The position numbers were made by a program, and so were the translations under genes. The notes under the pieces were generated by a model. The model did not search any database. It was given only the letters and a program-made list of their open reading frames with translations, and was not told where the DNA came from. DNA of 64,000 bases from Cellvibrionales bacterium (GTDB lineage Bacteria; Pseudomonadota; Gammaproteobacteria; Pseudomonadales; JAHEIH01), in the NCBI GenBank assembly GCA_024639455.1, contig JAHEIH010000009.1, positions 1 to 64,000 on the forward strand. Direction: 5' to 3'. Positions within the stretch are counted from its first letter, which is position 1. Every line of letters starts with the position of its first letter. This document shows, piece by piece, positions 19,881 to 29,327 of this stretch.

Positions 19881-20738
19881 ATGAAGCCGCTATTCTTAAA
19901 AGGGCCTTCGCTATTTGCGAGGGCCCTTGTGTTTGGACTGATCGCACTTTTTCTTGTTGTTGCCGACTATCGCATGGGTTGGACAGCACCACTGCGCGCG
20001 GCGATGTCTAGCATCGTGGGGCCATTATATCGCGTAGTCGATGCCCCTGCTGCACTCGGCGATTGGTGGGATCACACGGTTGTGTCACGCGATGAATTGG
20101 TGCGCACCAATGAATCCCTGCGTAACGAAGTGCTAGTGTTGAGGACCATGTCGCAGCGCCTAGCGGTGTTGGAGGCAGAAAATGCCCAGCTGCGCGAATT
20201 GCTTAATTCCTCGGCGCAAGTCAGAGGGCGTTTGCAAGTGGCTGAATTAATCGCTATTTCTCCCGACCCCGATTACCACACGGTGGTGATCAACCGAGGC
20301 AGCGAAGACGGTGTGTATCTCGGTCAGGCGGTGCTAGATGCCAGTGGTTTGATGGGGCAGGTTGTTGAAGTACAGACCAGTTTTAGCCGCGCTATTTTGA
20401 TCTCGGATGCGAGCCACGCGATTCCCGTGGAAGTGAATCGCAATGGGGTGCGCTCCGTACTGCGCGGGCTGGGGCGTCTAGATACCCTCGAATTATTGCA
20501 TGTACCCGCTACCACCGATATTCAGGTTGGGGACATTCTTGTCAGTTCTGGCCTAGGGCAACGCTTTCCTCGTGGCTACCCGGTGGCCACGGTGACATCC
20601 GTTAGTACCGATCCCGGTCGGCCATTCTCTACCATCGCAGCCGCCCCAACGGCTGAACTGAATCGCAGTCGTTATGTCTTGTTGTTGTTTGCCACCCCGT
20701 CGGTGTTGCAATCGGAGGTGGGTAATGGCGACGATTAG
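19881..20738 (+). CDS. mreC: rod shape-determining protein MreC
   Basis: MreC (285 residues) is a bitopic inner-membrane protein that organises the elongasome in the periplasm and activates PBP2. An N-terminal transmembrane segment (about 10-30) is followed by a coiled coil (about 75-110, with ENAQLRELL) and the double beta-barrel domain containing VVINRGSEDGVYLGQAV and GDILVSSGLGQRFPRGYPVA. It overlaps mreD by 14 bases. Confidence 0.96.
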   Translation: MKPLFLKGPSLFARALVFGLIALFLVVADYRMGWTAPLRAAMSSIVGPLYRVVDAPAALGDWWDHTVVSRDELVRTNESLRNEVLVLRTMSQRLAVLEAENAQLRELLNSSAQVRGRLQVAELIAISPDPDYHTVVINRGSEDGVYLGQAVLDASGLMGQVVEVQTSFSRAILISDASHAIPVEVNRNGVRSVLRGLGRLDTLELLHVPATTDIQVGDILVSSGLGQRFPRGYPVATVTSVSTDPGRPFSTIAAAPTAELNRSRYVLLLFATPSVLQSEVGNGDD

Positions 20739-21210
20739 GGGCGAAAATTCGTCGATTTACTTCAGTTTTGTGTTGGCCTTCGCGCTCACACTGGTGCCTT
20801 CAAGTTGGGGTTGGGCCATGTGGATGCCCCAATGGGTGTTCATTACCTCCATGTTTTGGGCGATTTATTTTCCCCACAAGCACGGCGTGGGCTGGGCTTG
20901 GTTTGTCGGACTATGGCTCGATGTTGTGGTGGGCTATCCACTCGGTGTCAACGCATTCGCTATGGCGATTAGTGTGGCCTTGGCCATCTTTATTGGTCCG
21001 CGATTTCGTATCTATAGTGTATGGTTGCAAACTTGGATGGTGTTTGTATTGGCGGCCGTATGCCAGTTGTTGACCTTCTGGGCGAAGAACATTTACTCGC
21101 TGCCTAATAGTGGTTTAGAAAGTTTGTGGGCGGCGCTGACCAGCGCATTGGTATGGCCGTTGATCTACGCCTACTTGCGCGTAGTGGCAAGGATATTTCA
21201 TTTGATATGA
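20725..21210 (+). CDS. mreD: rod shape-determining protein MreD
   Basis: MreD (161 residues) is a small polytopic membrane protein of the elongasome. I choose the ATG at 20725 (MATIRGENSS) because GGAGG precedes it and the upstream codons lie inside mreC. About five hydrophobic helices are visible, with the conserved GLWLDVVVGYPLGVNAF segment. The stop overlaps the maf start as ATGA. Confidence 0.93.
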   Translation: MATIRGENSSIYFSFVLAFALTLVPSSWGWAMWMPQWVFITSMFWAIYFPHKHGVGWAWFVGLWLDVVVGYPLGVNAFAMAISVALAIFIGPRFRIYSVWLQTWMVFVLAAVCQLLTFWAKNIYSLPNSGLESLWAALTSALVWPLIYAYLRVVARIFHLI

Positions 21211-21767
21211 AGGATTTGATTCTCGCCTCTGCGTCGCCTCGACGCGCCGAATTATTGAAGCAGATAGGTGTGCAGTTTGACGTGTGTGCGGCTAATATCG
21301 ATGAGTCGTTGCGTCAGGAAGAATCATCTCGCGACTATGTTTTACGCATGGCCCAAGAAAAAGCGCAGACCATCGCGCCGCGCTTTCCAGGGGCGCTGAT
21401 TCTTGCCTCGGATACTTCGGTGGTGGTCGATGATGAAGTGCTCGGCAAACCCGTGGATGAAGCCGATGCGGCGCAAATGTTGGTGCGCCTGGCGGATCGC
21501 TCGCATGTGGTGATGACATCGGTGTGCGTATTAGGCGAGAAGATGCAATTGACGCTGAATGAAACCGAGGTGTGGTTTCGCGCTATTAGTGCCATCGAGA
21601 TGGCCGCCTATTGGCAAAGTGGTGAGCCCGCAGATAAGGCCGGTGGCTATGCCATCCAAGGTTTAGGCGCTCAGTTTGTGGCGCGCATTGATGGTAGCTA
21701 CAGTGGCGTGATGGGCTTGCCTCTATTTGAGGTGGCGCAAATGCTACGCCAAGCTGGGCTGAGGTGA
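21207..21767 (+). CDS. maf: Maf/YhdE nucleoside triphosphate pyrophosphatase
   Basis: This 186-residue Maf protein hydrolyses dTTP/UTP-type nucleotides to monophosphates. It begins MKDLILASASPRRAELLKQIG; SASPRR is the family phosphate motif, and ASDTSVVVDDEVLGKP and GGYAIQGLGAQFV hold the catalytic acidic residues. The ATG at 21207 overlaps the mreD stop by 4 bases. Confidence 0.94.
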   Translation: MKDLILASASPRRAELLKQIGVQFDVCAANIDESLRQEESSRDYVLRMAQEKAQTIAPRFPGALILASDTSVVVDDEVLGKPVDEADAAQMLVRLADRSHVVMTSVCVLGEKMQLTLNETEVWFRAISAIEMAAYWQSGEPADKAGGYAIQGLGAQFVARIDGSYSGVMGLPLFEVAQMLRQAGLR

Positions 21768-21780
21768 TGGGAGGCGCATT

Positions 21781-23262
21781 GTGAAAGAAGAAATTCTGCT
21801 CAATGTAACGCCCTCTGAGACGCGCGTCGCGGTGGTGGAGAACGGGGTGCTGCAGGAAATGCACGTCGAGCGTAGCTCTAATCGCGGTATTGTCGGGAAC
21901 ATCTATCGGGGTAAAGTGATCCGTGTACTGCCAGGCATGCAGGCGGCCTTTGTCGATATCGGTCTGGAAAAAGCGGCCTTCTTACACGCCCAAGACATCG
22001 TCGACGCCGAGGGGGAATCGCCGCCAGAAGACGTCAATATTCGAAGTTTGGTGCACGACGGGCAGGTGCTGTCGGTACAGGTGCTTAAAGATAGTCTCGG
22101 CACGAAAGGTGCGCGTATTACTACCCAGCTGTCATTGTCTTCGCGCTACATTGTCTTTAGCCCATGTAACGACCACATCGGTGTGTCTTTGCGCATCGAA
22201 GATGACGAGGAGCGAGAGCGCTTGCGGTTGGCAGTGGATGCGGCGCGACAGTCGCTGCGCCAAAACTTACCTTCGGTGCCAAGAAATTTAGGGTTTATCG
22301 TTCGCACCGCCGCGGAGGGTGTTGACGCGGCGATCTTGAAGGCCGATATGGAGTTTACGCTGCGCCTTTGGATGAGTGTTGAGGAAAGCCGTTCGCAGGT
22401 GAGTGTCCCGGGGGTGATGTACAGCGATCTGCCTCTATATATGCGCACGGTGCGCGATCTTTGGCGTCCCAATTTAGAACGAATACGCATCGACTCACGC
22501 GAGACCTTCCAGAAACTTACCGATTTCGTTGAGCGTATCGTGCCACAGATGTTGGACAAGCTGGAATACTATCCCGGTGAGCGACCAATCTTTGAGCTAC
22601 ATAACGTCGAAGAAGAAATCCAACGCGCACTCGATAAACGCGTCGACCTTAAATCTGGCGGTTATTTGATCATCGATCAGACTGAGGCGATGACGACTAT
22701 AGACGTTAATACCGGGGCCTTTGTCGGGCATCGCAACCTGCGCGAAACTATTTTTAAGACCAACCTCGAGGCCGCTACCGCGCTTGCGCGTCAAATTCGG
22801 CTGCGCAATTTGGGTGGCATTATCATTATCGACTTTATTGATATGCGAGATGCTGAGCACCAGCGTCAGGTGCTGCGCACCTTGGAAAAAGCGCTTGAAA
22901 AAGACTTAGCAAAGGTGGTGGTAAGTGGTTTTTCTGAGTTGGGCTTGGTGCAGATGACGCGCAAGCGTACCCGCGAAAGCCTCGAACATACGCTGTGCGA
23001 ACCTTGTCAGGTCTGCCAAGGCAGTGGCAGTGTTAAAACCGCACAGACGGTCTGCTACGAAATATTCCGTGAGATTCTGCGCGAGGAACGCGCCTACGCC
23101 AGTGCCAACTATCTGGTCTTGGCCGCACAGAGTGTGGTCGATCGTTTGTTGGATGAAGAGTCTGCCCACGTAGCCGATTTAGAGGAATTTATCGGCAAGA
23201 CAATCCGTTTCCAAGTTGAACCGCTCTACGGACAAGAGCAGTTCGACGTGGTATTGATGTAG
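21781..23262 (+). CDS. rng: ribonuclease G
   Basis: RNase G (493 residues) matures the 5' end of 16S rRNA and turns over some mRNAs. A GTG start at 21781 gives the family N-terminus MKEEILLNVTP. An S1-like domain (about 35-125), the 5' sensor/RNase H-like domain, IIIIDFIDMRD with catalytic aspartates (about 300-310) and the zinc-link cysteines CEPCQVCQGSG (about 403-413) are present. It lacks the C-terminal scaffold of RNase E. Confidence 0.96.
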   Translation: MKEEILLNVTPSETRVAVVENGVLQEMHVERSSNRGIVGNIYRGKVIRVLPGMQAAFVDIGLEKAAFLHAQDIVDAEGESPPEDVNIRSLVHDGQVLSVQVLKDSLGTKGARITTQLSLSSRYIVFSPCNDHIGVSLRIEDDEERERLRLAVDAARQSLRQNLPSVPRNLGFIVRTAAEGVDAAILKADMEFTLRLWMSVEESRSQVSVPGVMYSDLPLYMRTVRDLWRPNLERIRIDSRETFQKLTDFVERIVPQMLDKLEYYPGERPIFELHNVEEEIQRALDKRVDLKSGGYLIIDQTEAMTTIDVNTGAFVGHRNLRETIFKTNLEAATALARQIRLRNLGGIIIIDFIDMRDAEHQRQVLRTLEKALEKDLAKVVVSGFSELGLVQMTRKRTRESLEHTLCEPCQVCQGSGSVKTAQTVCYEIFREILREERAYASANYLVLAAQSVVDRLLDEESAHVADLEEFIGKTIRFQVEPLYGQEQFDVVLM

Positions 23263-23271
23263 GATCTTAGG

Positions 23272-26200
23272 GTGCTGGTCTGGTCACGCAATATCATTTG
23301 GTATGCCTTTAGTCGTCTCAGTGTCGCGCTGATTCTTCTGATCGCGGTGTACGCGAGCTTGGGTCAGTACTATGCGCCAATGGCCGCCTCTTATAAAACA
23401 CCCATTTTGGAGTTTCTAAACCGCTATAGCCCAATTGAGATAGAAGCAGACAGTCTGACCGTGTCATGGCGCCGCTTGTCGCCCATTTTAGAACTCAACA
23501 AGGTACGCATGCGGCGCGATAACGATACCTTGGATTTTATTGACGTCGATAGCATGGTCGCGAGTGTCAACGTTCTAGCCAGTTTACGCGACCGCGGTGT
23601 GCGGCTCGATCACCTGACCGTGTCGGGAATGCAATTGGACCTAGTGGAGAACCGCCGCAACCTGAAAAGTGAGCAGGGGGATGTGGCGTGGCGTGAATTG
23701 TGGCTGCAGTTTTTGAGTACCCTAGAGTATGCCGACATGATCGCCGTCGAGCGAAGTCACGTGGTGACGGTGTTGGGCGAGTTAGATCTGTTTTTCGAAT
23801 TGGGCCGCAATGAAAACTTTCGCCGTTTGACGGGGCAATTAGTGCTCAACCAAGCCCCAATGCGTTTTGTGGTTGAAACCAGTGGCAGTTTAGTCGATGC
23901 CGAGTCGCTGCGCGGTAAGGCTTATTTTGCCGCCGCTGATGTGAATTTCGACCGTCTGGGGCTAGACAGTGTTTTGGAAAACAACCCCATCCCCGCAGAC
24001 CTTTCGGCGACGACCGAGGTATGGCTCGATTGGCATCCCACTCGAGGGATCAGTGCGCAGGGCTCTTTTTCGGTGCCTCGCTTAGATTTGTCCAAATTAT
24101 TGGCCAACGTCGGCGATGTGAAAAATGCCCAAAGTGATTTTTTGTTTAGCTATCAGTCGCCCCAGCAGTGGGATTTGTCGCTGAGTAATACGGCCTTTGA
24201 GTTTCATCGTCGATTTGAACAGGAAGCGCTAAGGTTGGTGATGGGCCGTGAAAGCGAACAGCCACTGTTGAAGGTGAGCGCGCCAAATATCAATTTGGAT
24301 TTAATCCACAGCGTATTGATGGAAGTGCCGGCGCTGCAAGGAAGTGCTTTTACCGACGTGCTAGATGGCCTTAAGCCAAGTGGAAGCGTGCAGGCCTTGA
24401 ATGTGTCGGTGCCTGTCAATGAGCCGATTAATACGCGTTTCAGCGGACGTTTGCAGCAGGTCAGTGTGGCGTCTTACAAGCAGTTGCCTGCCGGCAAAAA
24501 CATTTCAGGTGTGGTGAGAGGAAGCGCTGCCAACGGGACTCTCAACCTGCGCAGTGATCAGTTTCAGTTGAGTCTACCCAATACCTACGACACCCCGTTG
24601 AACTATCAGCGCCTGGAGGGTGAGTTTAAGTGGCGCAGTGATATTGACGGCTTTAACTTGCGCAGCAACCGCTTTACGGTGTTGGGTGACGACGGTGCCA
24701 TTAGTGGCTTCTTGGGGTTGGATTTCCCCCGTGCTGATCATCCTTACCGCCAGGCGAGCATGGATTTATTGATCGGCTTGAAGGGCGGCAAAGTCACCAG
24801 CGTTGAGCGCTACCTGCCTTATAAAATGAACGATGGTCTGCGCAAGTGGCTGGTGTCGTCGCTGCAGGATGGCCGAGTTGATAGCGCCGCAGTGTTGTAC
24901 CGCGGGTCGATTGCTAAAGGAAGTGATAGTGCGCAACGCACATTGCAAATGAACTACGCAGTGCGTGAGGCAACGCTGCAATACTCACCCGATTGGCCGA
25001 CCATCGAACAAATGTCGGCGGTGGTGAATGTGGATGATGCGTTGGTGGATATTGCGCTGGAAGAGGGCGTATCTAAAGGGTTACGTCTTCACGATGTGAC
25101 GGCCTATGCCCGCCCCGAACACGGATTTAGACGTTGGTTGAGCATTGATGGAGATATTGCCGGCGACAGTAGTAATGTGCTGGCGCTGTTGCTAGATTCG
25201 CCATTGCAAAAGAATTTGGCGCCGGTGTTAGGGGCTTGGCAAGCCAGCGGAGAGACGGTTGGTCGCTTGCAACTAGGGCTGCCGTTGAGTGGCGAAAAAC
25301 CCATGTTAGAGGCCTACCACCTTGATGTAGACATGACACTACAGAACAACCAGTTTAGTCAGCCGTCAGCTCGCCTACAGTTTGACGATATCAACGGTGC
25401 ATTGCGTTATCGCCATGATCAAGGCCTTACCAGTCAGCTTCTACGCGGTCGCTTCCTAGGCAGCACACTGGCAACCACTATTAGTAGCCTGCCAAAAAAT
25501 GGCACTTGGATTCCACAGCTTTCAATCGAGGGTAGTCTGAATATCGGTGCTTTAGCGGCGTGGTTGCGTACTCCCATCTTTGATTTTGTCAGTGGCGATG
25601 CCGATATGCAGGCATCACTATTGAGTGACGGCGACGGCACGCGATTAACATTTACTTCGTCATTGCAGGGAGTGCGTACTGATTTACCTGCGCCGCTTAA
25701 AAAACAGGCCAGTGACGTGTGGCCACTGACAGGTGAGTTGTCGCTTGGTGGTGGTGAGCAAACGCTTAATATCGATATCCCGCAGCGCCTAGATATGAAT
25801 GCTCAAATGCTCGACTACACTATCAGCGGTGTTCAGCTGGGTATTAACGCAAGCGCTGAGATATTACCCGTATTGCCTGGAGTCTATTTGAGCGGGGAGA
25901 TAGAGCATCTCGCCTTGGCAGATTGGCAGCCAGTGATATCGCACTACGCGGCACGTGAGTCTAGTGGCGGCGAGCCATTGCGTGTGGGTATTCGCCAGTT
26001 GCATGTCAATGAGATTGATATCTTCGGCTATCCCCTCAAGGATATCGATGCCTTTGGTGATAGTGTATTGGATTTCTGGCATTTCTTTGTCGACGACGAA
26101 GCTGTGCGAGGCACGGCTGCCATCTACCGTGATGGGCGACCACCACGCATCGCGCTTGAATACCTCGATATGGCGGCTTTCAGCGATGCTGCTGAGGGGT

Positions 26201-27123
26201 TTGAGCGAATAGACGATGAGGCATTTTGGGACGAGCTCGATTTTGACAGTATTCCTTCATTAGACGTGTCCGTGGCTGAATTGCGTCGAGGTGAAACGTT
26301 GTTGGGGAATTGGGCCTTTGATTTACGCAGTAGCTCCAATCAACTGGCGTTGGAGAACGTTCTCGCCGAACATGATGATTTAGTCATTGAGGGAAGCAGC
26401 AATAGCCTTGGCGCCAATTTCTCTTGGCAGCGGGGCGAGACGTCGCTTACTCAGCTGGATGGCGTGTTTCGTTTGGGGAATATGGCCGAGCACATGGGCG
26501 CATTAGGTGTGCCCGCCACGATGACCAGTGAGCGCGCGAGTTTTGATGTACAGGCGCAGTGGCAGGGGCGACCAACCGACTTTGCGGTGCCTGCTTTACA
26601 TGGGAAGGTGTCGCTTGAAATCGATAACGGTATGTTTTTGAATGTACCCGACTCGGCGACCAGTGCGCTTAATATTACCAATCTCTTTAATTTTGGTGCG
26701 TTGGTACAGCGTTTGAAACTAGACTTTTCAGACCTAACCAACGGCGGTGTTCGCTACGATAAAGTGTTGGGTAAAATGAGCTTCGCCGAAGGCAGTATGG
26801 CAATCGTTGACAGTATCGAAATTGAAGGACCTTCGAGTGAGTTTTCTATTAGCGGCGGGGCCAACTTGCTGAACCGTGATGTCGACTTGGCGTTGGTGGC
26901 GGTGCTACCACTGACCGGCAATATCTCTTTGATCACGGCCGCCACAGCAAACCTACCTGCTGCGGTTGGGGTTTACGTGGTCAGTAAGCTATTTAAGAAA
27001 CAGTTCGATAAGCTTTCAAGTGTGGTGTATCACATTGCCGGCCCGTGGGACGAGCCGGTGATTGAATTTAATCGACTGTTCGATGTGGGTGATCTACCCA
27101 GCCAGTCGCCGAACCCGGGTTAA
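23272..27123 (+). CDS. yhdP: YhdP family AsmA-like envelope protein
   Basis: This giant protein (1283 residues) has one N-terminal transmembrane helix and a long periplasmic beta-rich body that ends in an AsmA-like domain, the pattern of YhdP/TamB-class bridge proteins. In E. coli, YhdP supports phospholipid transport to the outer membrane. The start is GTG, 9 bases after rng. The stop shares TTAA with the stop of convergent darP. In E. coli and Pseudomonas, tldD follows nearby; here it does not. Confidence 0.9.
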   Translation: MLVWSRNIIWYAFSRLSVALILLIAVYASLGQYYAPMAASYKTPILEFLNRYSPIEIEADSLTVSWRRLSPILELNKVRMRRDNDTLDFIDVDSMVASVNVLASLRDRGVRLDHLTVSGMQLDLVENRRNLKSEQGDVAWRELWLQFLSTLEYADMIAVERSHVVTVLGELDLFFELGRNENFRRLTGQLVLNQAPMRFVVETSGSLVDAESLRGKAYFAAADVNFDRLGLDSVLENNPIPADLSATTEVWLDWHPTRGISAQGSFSVPRLDLSKLLANVGDVKNAQSDFLFSYQSPQQWDLSLSNTAFEFHRRFEQEALRLVMGRESEQPLLKVSAPNINLDLIHSVLMEVPALQGSAFTDVLDGLKPSGSVQALNVSVPVNEPINTRFSGRLQQVSVASYKQLPAGKNISGVVRGSAANGTLNLRSDQFQLSLPNTYDTPLNYQRLEGEFKWRSDIDGFNLRSNRFTVLGDDGAISGFLGLDFPRADHPYRQASMDLLIGLKGGKVTSVERYLPYKMNDGLRKWLVSSLQDGRVDSAAVLYRGSIAKGSDSAQRTLQMNYAVREATLQYSPDWPTIEQMSAVVNVDDALVDIALEEGVSKGLRLHDVTAYARPEHGFRRWLSIDGDIAGDSSNVLALLLDSPLQKNLAPVLGAWQASGETVGRLQLGLPLSGEKPMLEAYHLDVDMTLQNNQFSQPSARLQFDDINGALRYRHDQGLTSQLLRGRFLGSTLATTISSLPKNGTWIPQLSIEGSLNIGALAAWLRTPIFDFVSGDADMQASLLSDGDGTRLTFTSSLQGVRTDLPAPLKKQASDVWPLTGELSLGGGEQTLNIDIPQRLDMNAQMLDYTISGVQLGINASAEILPVLPGVYLSGEIEHLALADWQPVISHYAARESSGGEPLRVGIRQLHVNEIDIFGYPLKDIDAFGDSVLDFWHFFVDDEAVRGTAAIYRDGRPPRIALEYLDMAAFSDAAEGFERIDDEAFWDELDFDSIPSLDVSVAELRRGETLLGNWAFDLRSSSNQLALENVLAEHDDLVIEGSSNSLGANFSWQRGETSLTQLDGVFRLGNMAEHMGALGVPATMTSERASFDVQAQWQGRPTDFAVPALHGKVSLEIDNGMFLNVPDSATSALNITNLFNFGALVQRLKLDFSDLTNGGVRYDKVLGKMSFAEGSMAIVDSIEIEGPSSEFSISGGANLLNRDVDLALVAVLPLTGNISLITAATANLPAAVGVYVVSKLFKKQFDKLSSVVYHIAGPWDEPVIEFNRLFDVGDLPSQSPNPG

Positions 27124-27629
27124 TCTTCGAGACTGGTCTCGTACACTTCGCGTAAGTATTTGAATAACTTACGCGCGTTGGCGGGCGGCTTGTTTTGGCT
27201 CGATTCTTTCTGTGCATTGCGGATCAATTGGCGCAAGTGTTGTCGATCAACATCGGGGTAGGTGTTGGCAAATTCACCAATGGCATCTTCACCTTCAGTA
27301 ATCATGCGGTCGCGCCAGGTCTCCAGTTGTTGGAAGGCGCGTGCAAGCGCTTTTTGGCCGTCTTCAATTTGTTGAATCACGGCACCGATGGCTTCGCCAT
27401 CTTCGCTGCGCATAAGTTTGCCTATGTACTGCATCTGGCGGCGTTTGCCTTCGTGGTGGTTAATCCGCTTAGCCGTTTCGATGGCTTCTTCTAGCTTTTC
27501 ACTCATCGGCACCAGCGCCAATTGCTTAGGTGACAGGGCGAGTAATTTTTCACCGAGCTTTTGTAGCGCCGTCATTTGGCGTTTGATTTCGGATTTACTG
27601 ATGATCTCGGGTTCGTCGTCGTAGTACAT
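27120..27629 (-). CDS. darP: ribosome-associated protein DarP (YjgA, DUF615)
   Basis: The protein of about 169 residues has the DUF615 hallmark VSKSEIKR-like SKSEIKRQM, then RINHHEGKRRQMQYIGKLMR and QLRQLIRNAQKE near the C-terminus. DarP acts in late 50S assembly. I use the ATG at 27629; a GTG three codons upstream is equally possible. A 9-bp inverted repeat (27149-27157 with 27167-27175) lies inside its 3' coding end. Confidence 0.9.
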   Translation of the reverse strand: MYYDDEPEIISKSEIKRQMTALQKLGEKLLALSPKQLALVPMSEKLEEAIETAKRINHHEGKRRQMQYIGKLMRSEDGEAIGAVIQQIEDGQKALARAFQQLETWRDRMITEGEDAIGEFANTYPDVDRQHLRQLIRNAQKESSQNKPPANARKLFKYLREVYETSLED

Positions 27630-27641
27630 AATGGTCACGTG

Positions 27642-29003
27642 TTAGCGAAGGTAGTAAAGGGTTGCTAGACCTAGGAAGGACAGGAAACCCACGGCATCGG
27701 TCACTGTCGTCAGCGCTACACTACCCGCGAGGGCTGGGTCGATTTTGAGCGACTTGAGCACAATGGGCAGAGTGACACCTGCAAAGGCGGCTGCCAATAG
27801 GTTGATGACGAGTGCGGCAGCAATAATAGCACCAATCCACGGATCATCGAACCATAGCCAGCAAACTGTCGCGGCGATGAGCGACATCAATAGGCCGTTA
27901 ATCAGCGAGAGAATGAGTTCGCGGTTGAGAAGCCAGCCGGTGTTGCTGCGACCAATCTGTCCTAAGGCGATGCCGCGAATCACCACGGTGAGGGTTTGGC
28001 TGCCAGCGACACCGCCCATGGAGGCAACCACCGGCATCAAAACTGCCAGCGCCACGAGGTGTTCCAAGGTGTCGTCGAACAAGTTAATGACGGCGGCGGC
28101 GATAAAGGCAGTGGCAAGGTTGATAGTCAGCCAGATGGCGCGGCGCGGGGAGGCCTTCAGCACCGGAGCGAAGGTGTCTTCTTCTTCATCTAGGCCGGCC
28201 ATACTCATCAGTGAGTGGTCGGAGTCTTCGCGGATAACGTCGATGACATCATCGATGGTGATACGGCCCAATAGGCGGTTGTCGTCGCTTACCACAGGGG
28301 CTGAAATCCAGTCGTTGCGCTCGAATAGCATCGCCACTTCGGTATCCGACATATTGACCGGAATGGGGTTGACGTCGCTGGTCATAATTTCACGCACGGT
28401 CATGTTGGGATCGCTGACCAGCAGTTTGGCCAACGGTAGCAGGCCAAGGTACTTGTCCTGGCGATTGACCACAATCAGGTTGTCGGTCATGTCGGGCAGA
28501 AAATCGTGGCGACGCAGGTAGCGCAAAACAACATCCAGCGTGTGACTGGGGCGCACCGTGATGGTATCGGTATTCATCAGGCCGCCGGCGGTGTCCTCGT
28601 CGTAAGTGAGAACTTGTTCTACGCGCTGGCGATCTTGGATGTCCATCGATTGCAGGACTTCTTGGGTGACGCGATCAGGCAGGTGCTGCAGGATGTCTAC
28701 GATATCATCGGTGTCGAAGCCCTCGGTTAGGGCGACAACTTCTTCCGCGTTCAAGCCGCTGAGCAGTTGCGCTTGTACTTCACTACTCAACCACTGCAGA
28801 ACATCGCCATCGTTATCTTTATCAACCAAGGTCCAAAGAACCTGGCGGGTGCGCGGAGGGGAGGACTCGAGTAGGTGGGCAAGGTCAGCAGAATTGAGCG
28901 ACTTAATCAAGCGGCGAACTTGCAGGAAGGTACCACTCTGTAGCGCGTCGTTCAGGGTGTCTAAATGCTTTTGTGTTTGCAATTGATCGTTACCGTTAGA
29001 CAT
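27642..29003 (-). CDS. mgtE: magnesium transporter MgtE
   Basis: MgtE (453 residues) is a Mg2+-gated Mg2+ channel. The N domain (about 20-135), two CBS domains (about 140-260, with MTSDVNPIPVNMSDTEVA) and five transmembrane helices with the pore-lining PVVASMGGVAGSQTLTV motif are visible. The N and CBS domains sense cytosolic Mg2+. It starts behind a perfect TATAAT and is read towards darP. Confidence 0.95.
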   Translation of the reverse strand: MSNGNDQLQTQKHLDTLNDALQSGTFLQVRRLIKSLNSADLAHLLESSPPRTRQVLWTLVDKDNDGDVLQWLSSEVQAQLLSGLNAEEVVALTEGFDTDDIVDILQHLPDRVTQEVLQSMDIQDRQRVEQVLTYDEDTAGGLMNTDTITVRPSHTLDVVLRYLRRHDFLPDMTDNLIVVNRQDKYLGLLPLAKLLVSDPNMTVREIMTSDVNPIPVNMSDTEVAMLFERNDWISAPVVSDDNRLLGRITIDDVIDVIREDSDHSLMSMAGLDEEEDTFAPVLKASPRRAIWLTINLATAFIAAAVINLFDDTLEHLVALAVLMPVVASMGGVAGSQTLTVVIRGIALGQIGRSNTGWLLNRELILSLINGLLMSLIAATVCWLWFDDPWIGAIIAAALVINLLAAAFAGVTLPIVLKSLKIDPALAGSVALTTVTDAVGFLSFLGLATLYYLR

Positions 29004-29036
29004 ACCTTGCGCTCTTGGTGGGCTTGTACTTAGTGA

Positions 29037-29042
29037 ATTATA
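29037..29042 (-). promoter_or_regulatory. -10 element of mgtE
   Basis: TATAAT occurs on the minus strand 34 bases before the mgtE start, in the 54-base gap after npr. No good -35 hexamer lies at 16-18 bases, so an activator or a weak promoter is likely. Confidence 0.4.
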
Positions 29043-29057
29043 CCTTGTCGGTAAGGA

Positions 29058-29327
29058 TTATTCGCCCTCGTCAAAATAATTATTAATCAACGCGAGCAAC
29101 GCTTCGGCAGCGAGTTCTTCATCGCTTCCATCGAACTCAAGGCGCAACTCTGTGCCTTGGCTGGCTGCGAGCATCATCACTGACATAATGCTTTTGCCGT
29201 CGGCACTGCGTTCGCCTTTGTGCACCTTCACGCTGGCGCTATAGGCCGAGCAGGTCTGGACAAACTTAGACGCCGCGCGTGCATGCAAACCGAGTTTGTT
29301 AATGATGGTGACGTGGTGCTCTATCAT
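29058..29327 (-). CDS. npr: HPr-like phosphocarrier NPr of the nitrogen PTS
   Basis: NPr (89 residues) passes phosphate from PtsP to IIA-Ntr. The phosphorylated His15 sits in NKLGLHARAASKF, and GKSIMSVMMLAASQGTEL is the second HPr motif. It overlaps rapZ by 4 bases, placing it in the rpoN-hpf-ptsN-rapZ-npr operon. The first enzyme, PtsP, is not in this window. Confidence 0.95.
   Translation of the reverse strand: MIEHHVTIINKLGLHARAASKFVQTCSAYSASVKVHKGERSADGKSIMSVMMLAASQGTELRLEFDGSDEELAAEALLALINNYFDEGE

Noticed and set aside
27149-27175. 9-bp inverted repeat as terminator for yhdP or darP
   Set aside because: It lies inside the darP coding sequence and no T-run follows on either strand.
27745-28521. 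Open frame of 258 codons antisense to mgtE
   Set aside because: Low-complexity Ser/Arg-rich translation, no ribosome binding site, and it lies wholly opposite a clear MgtE gene.
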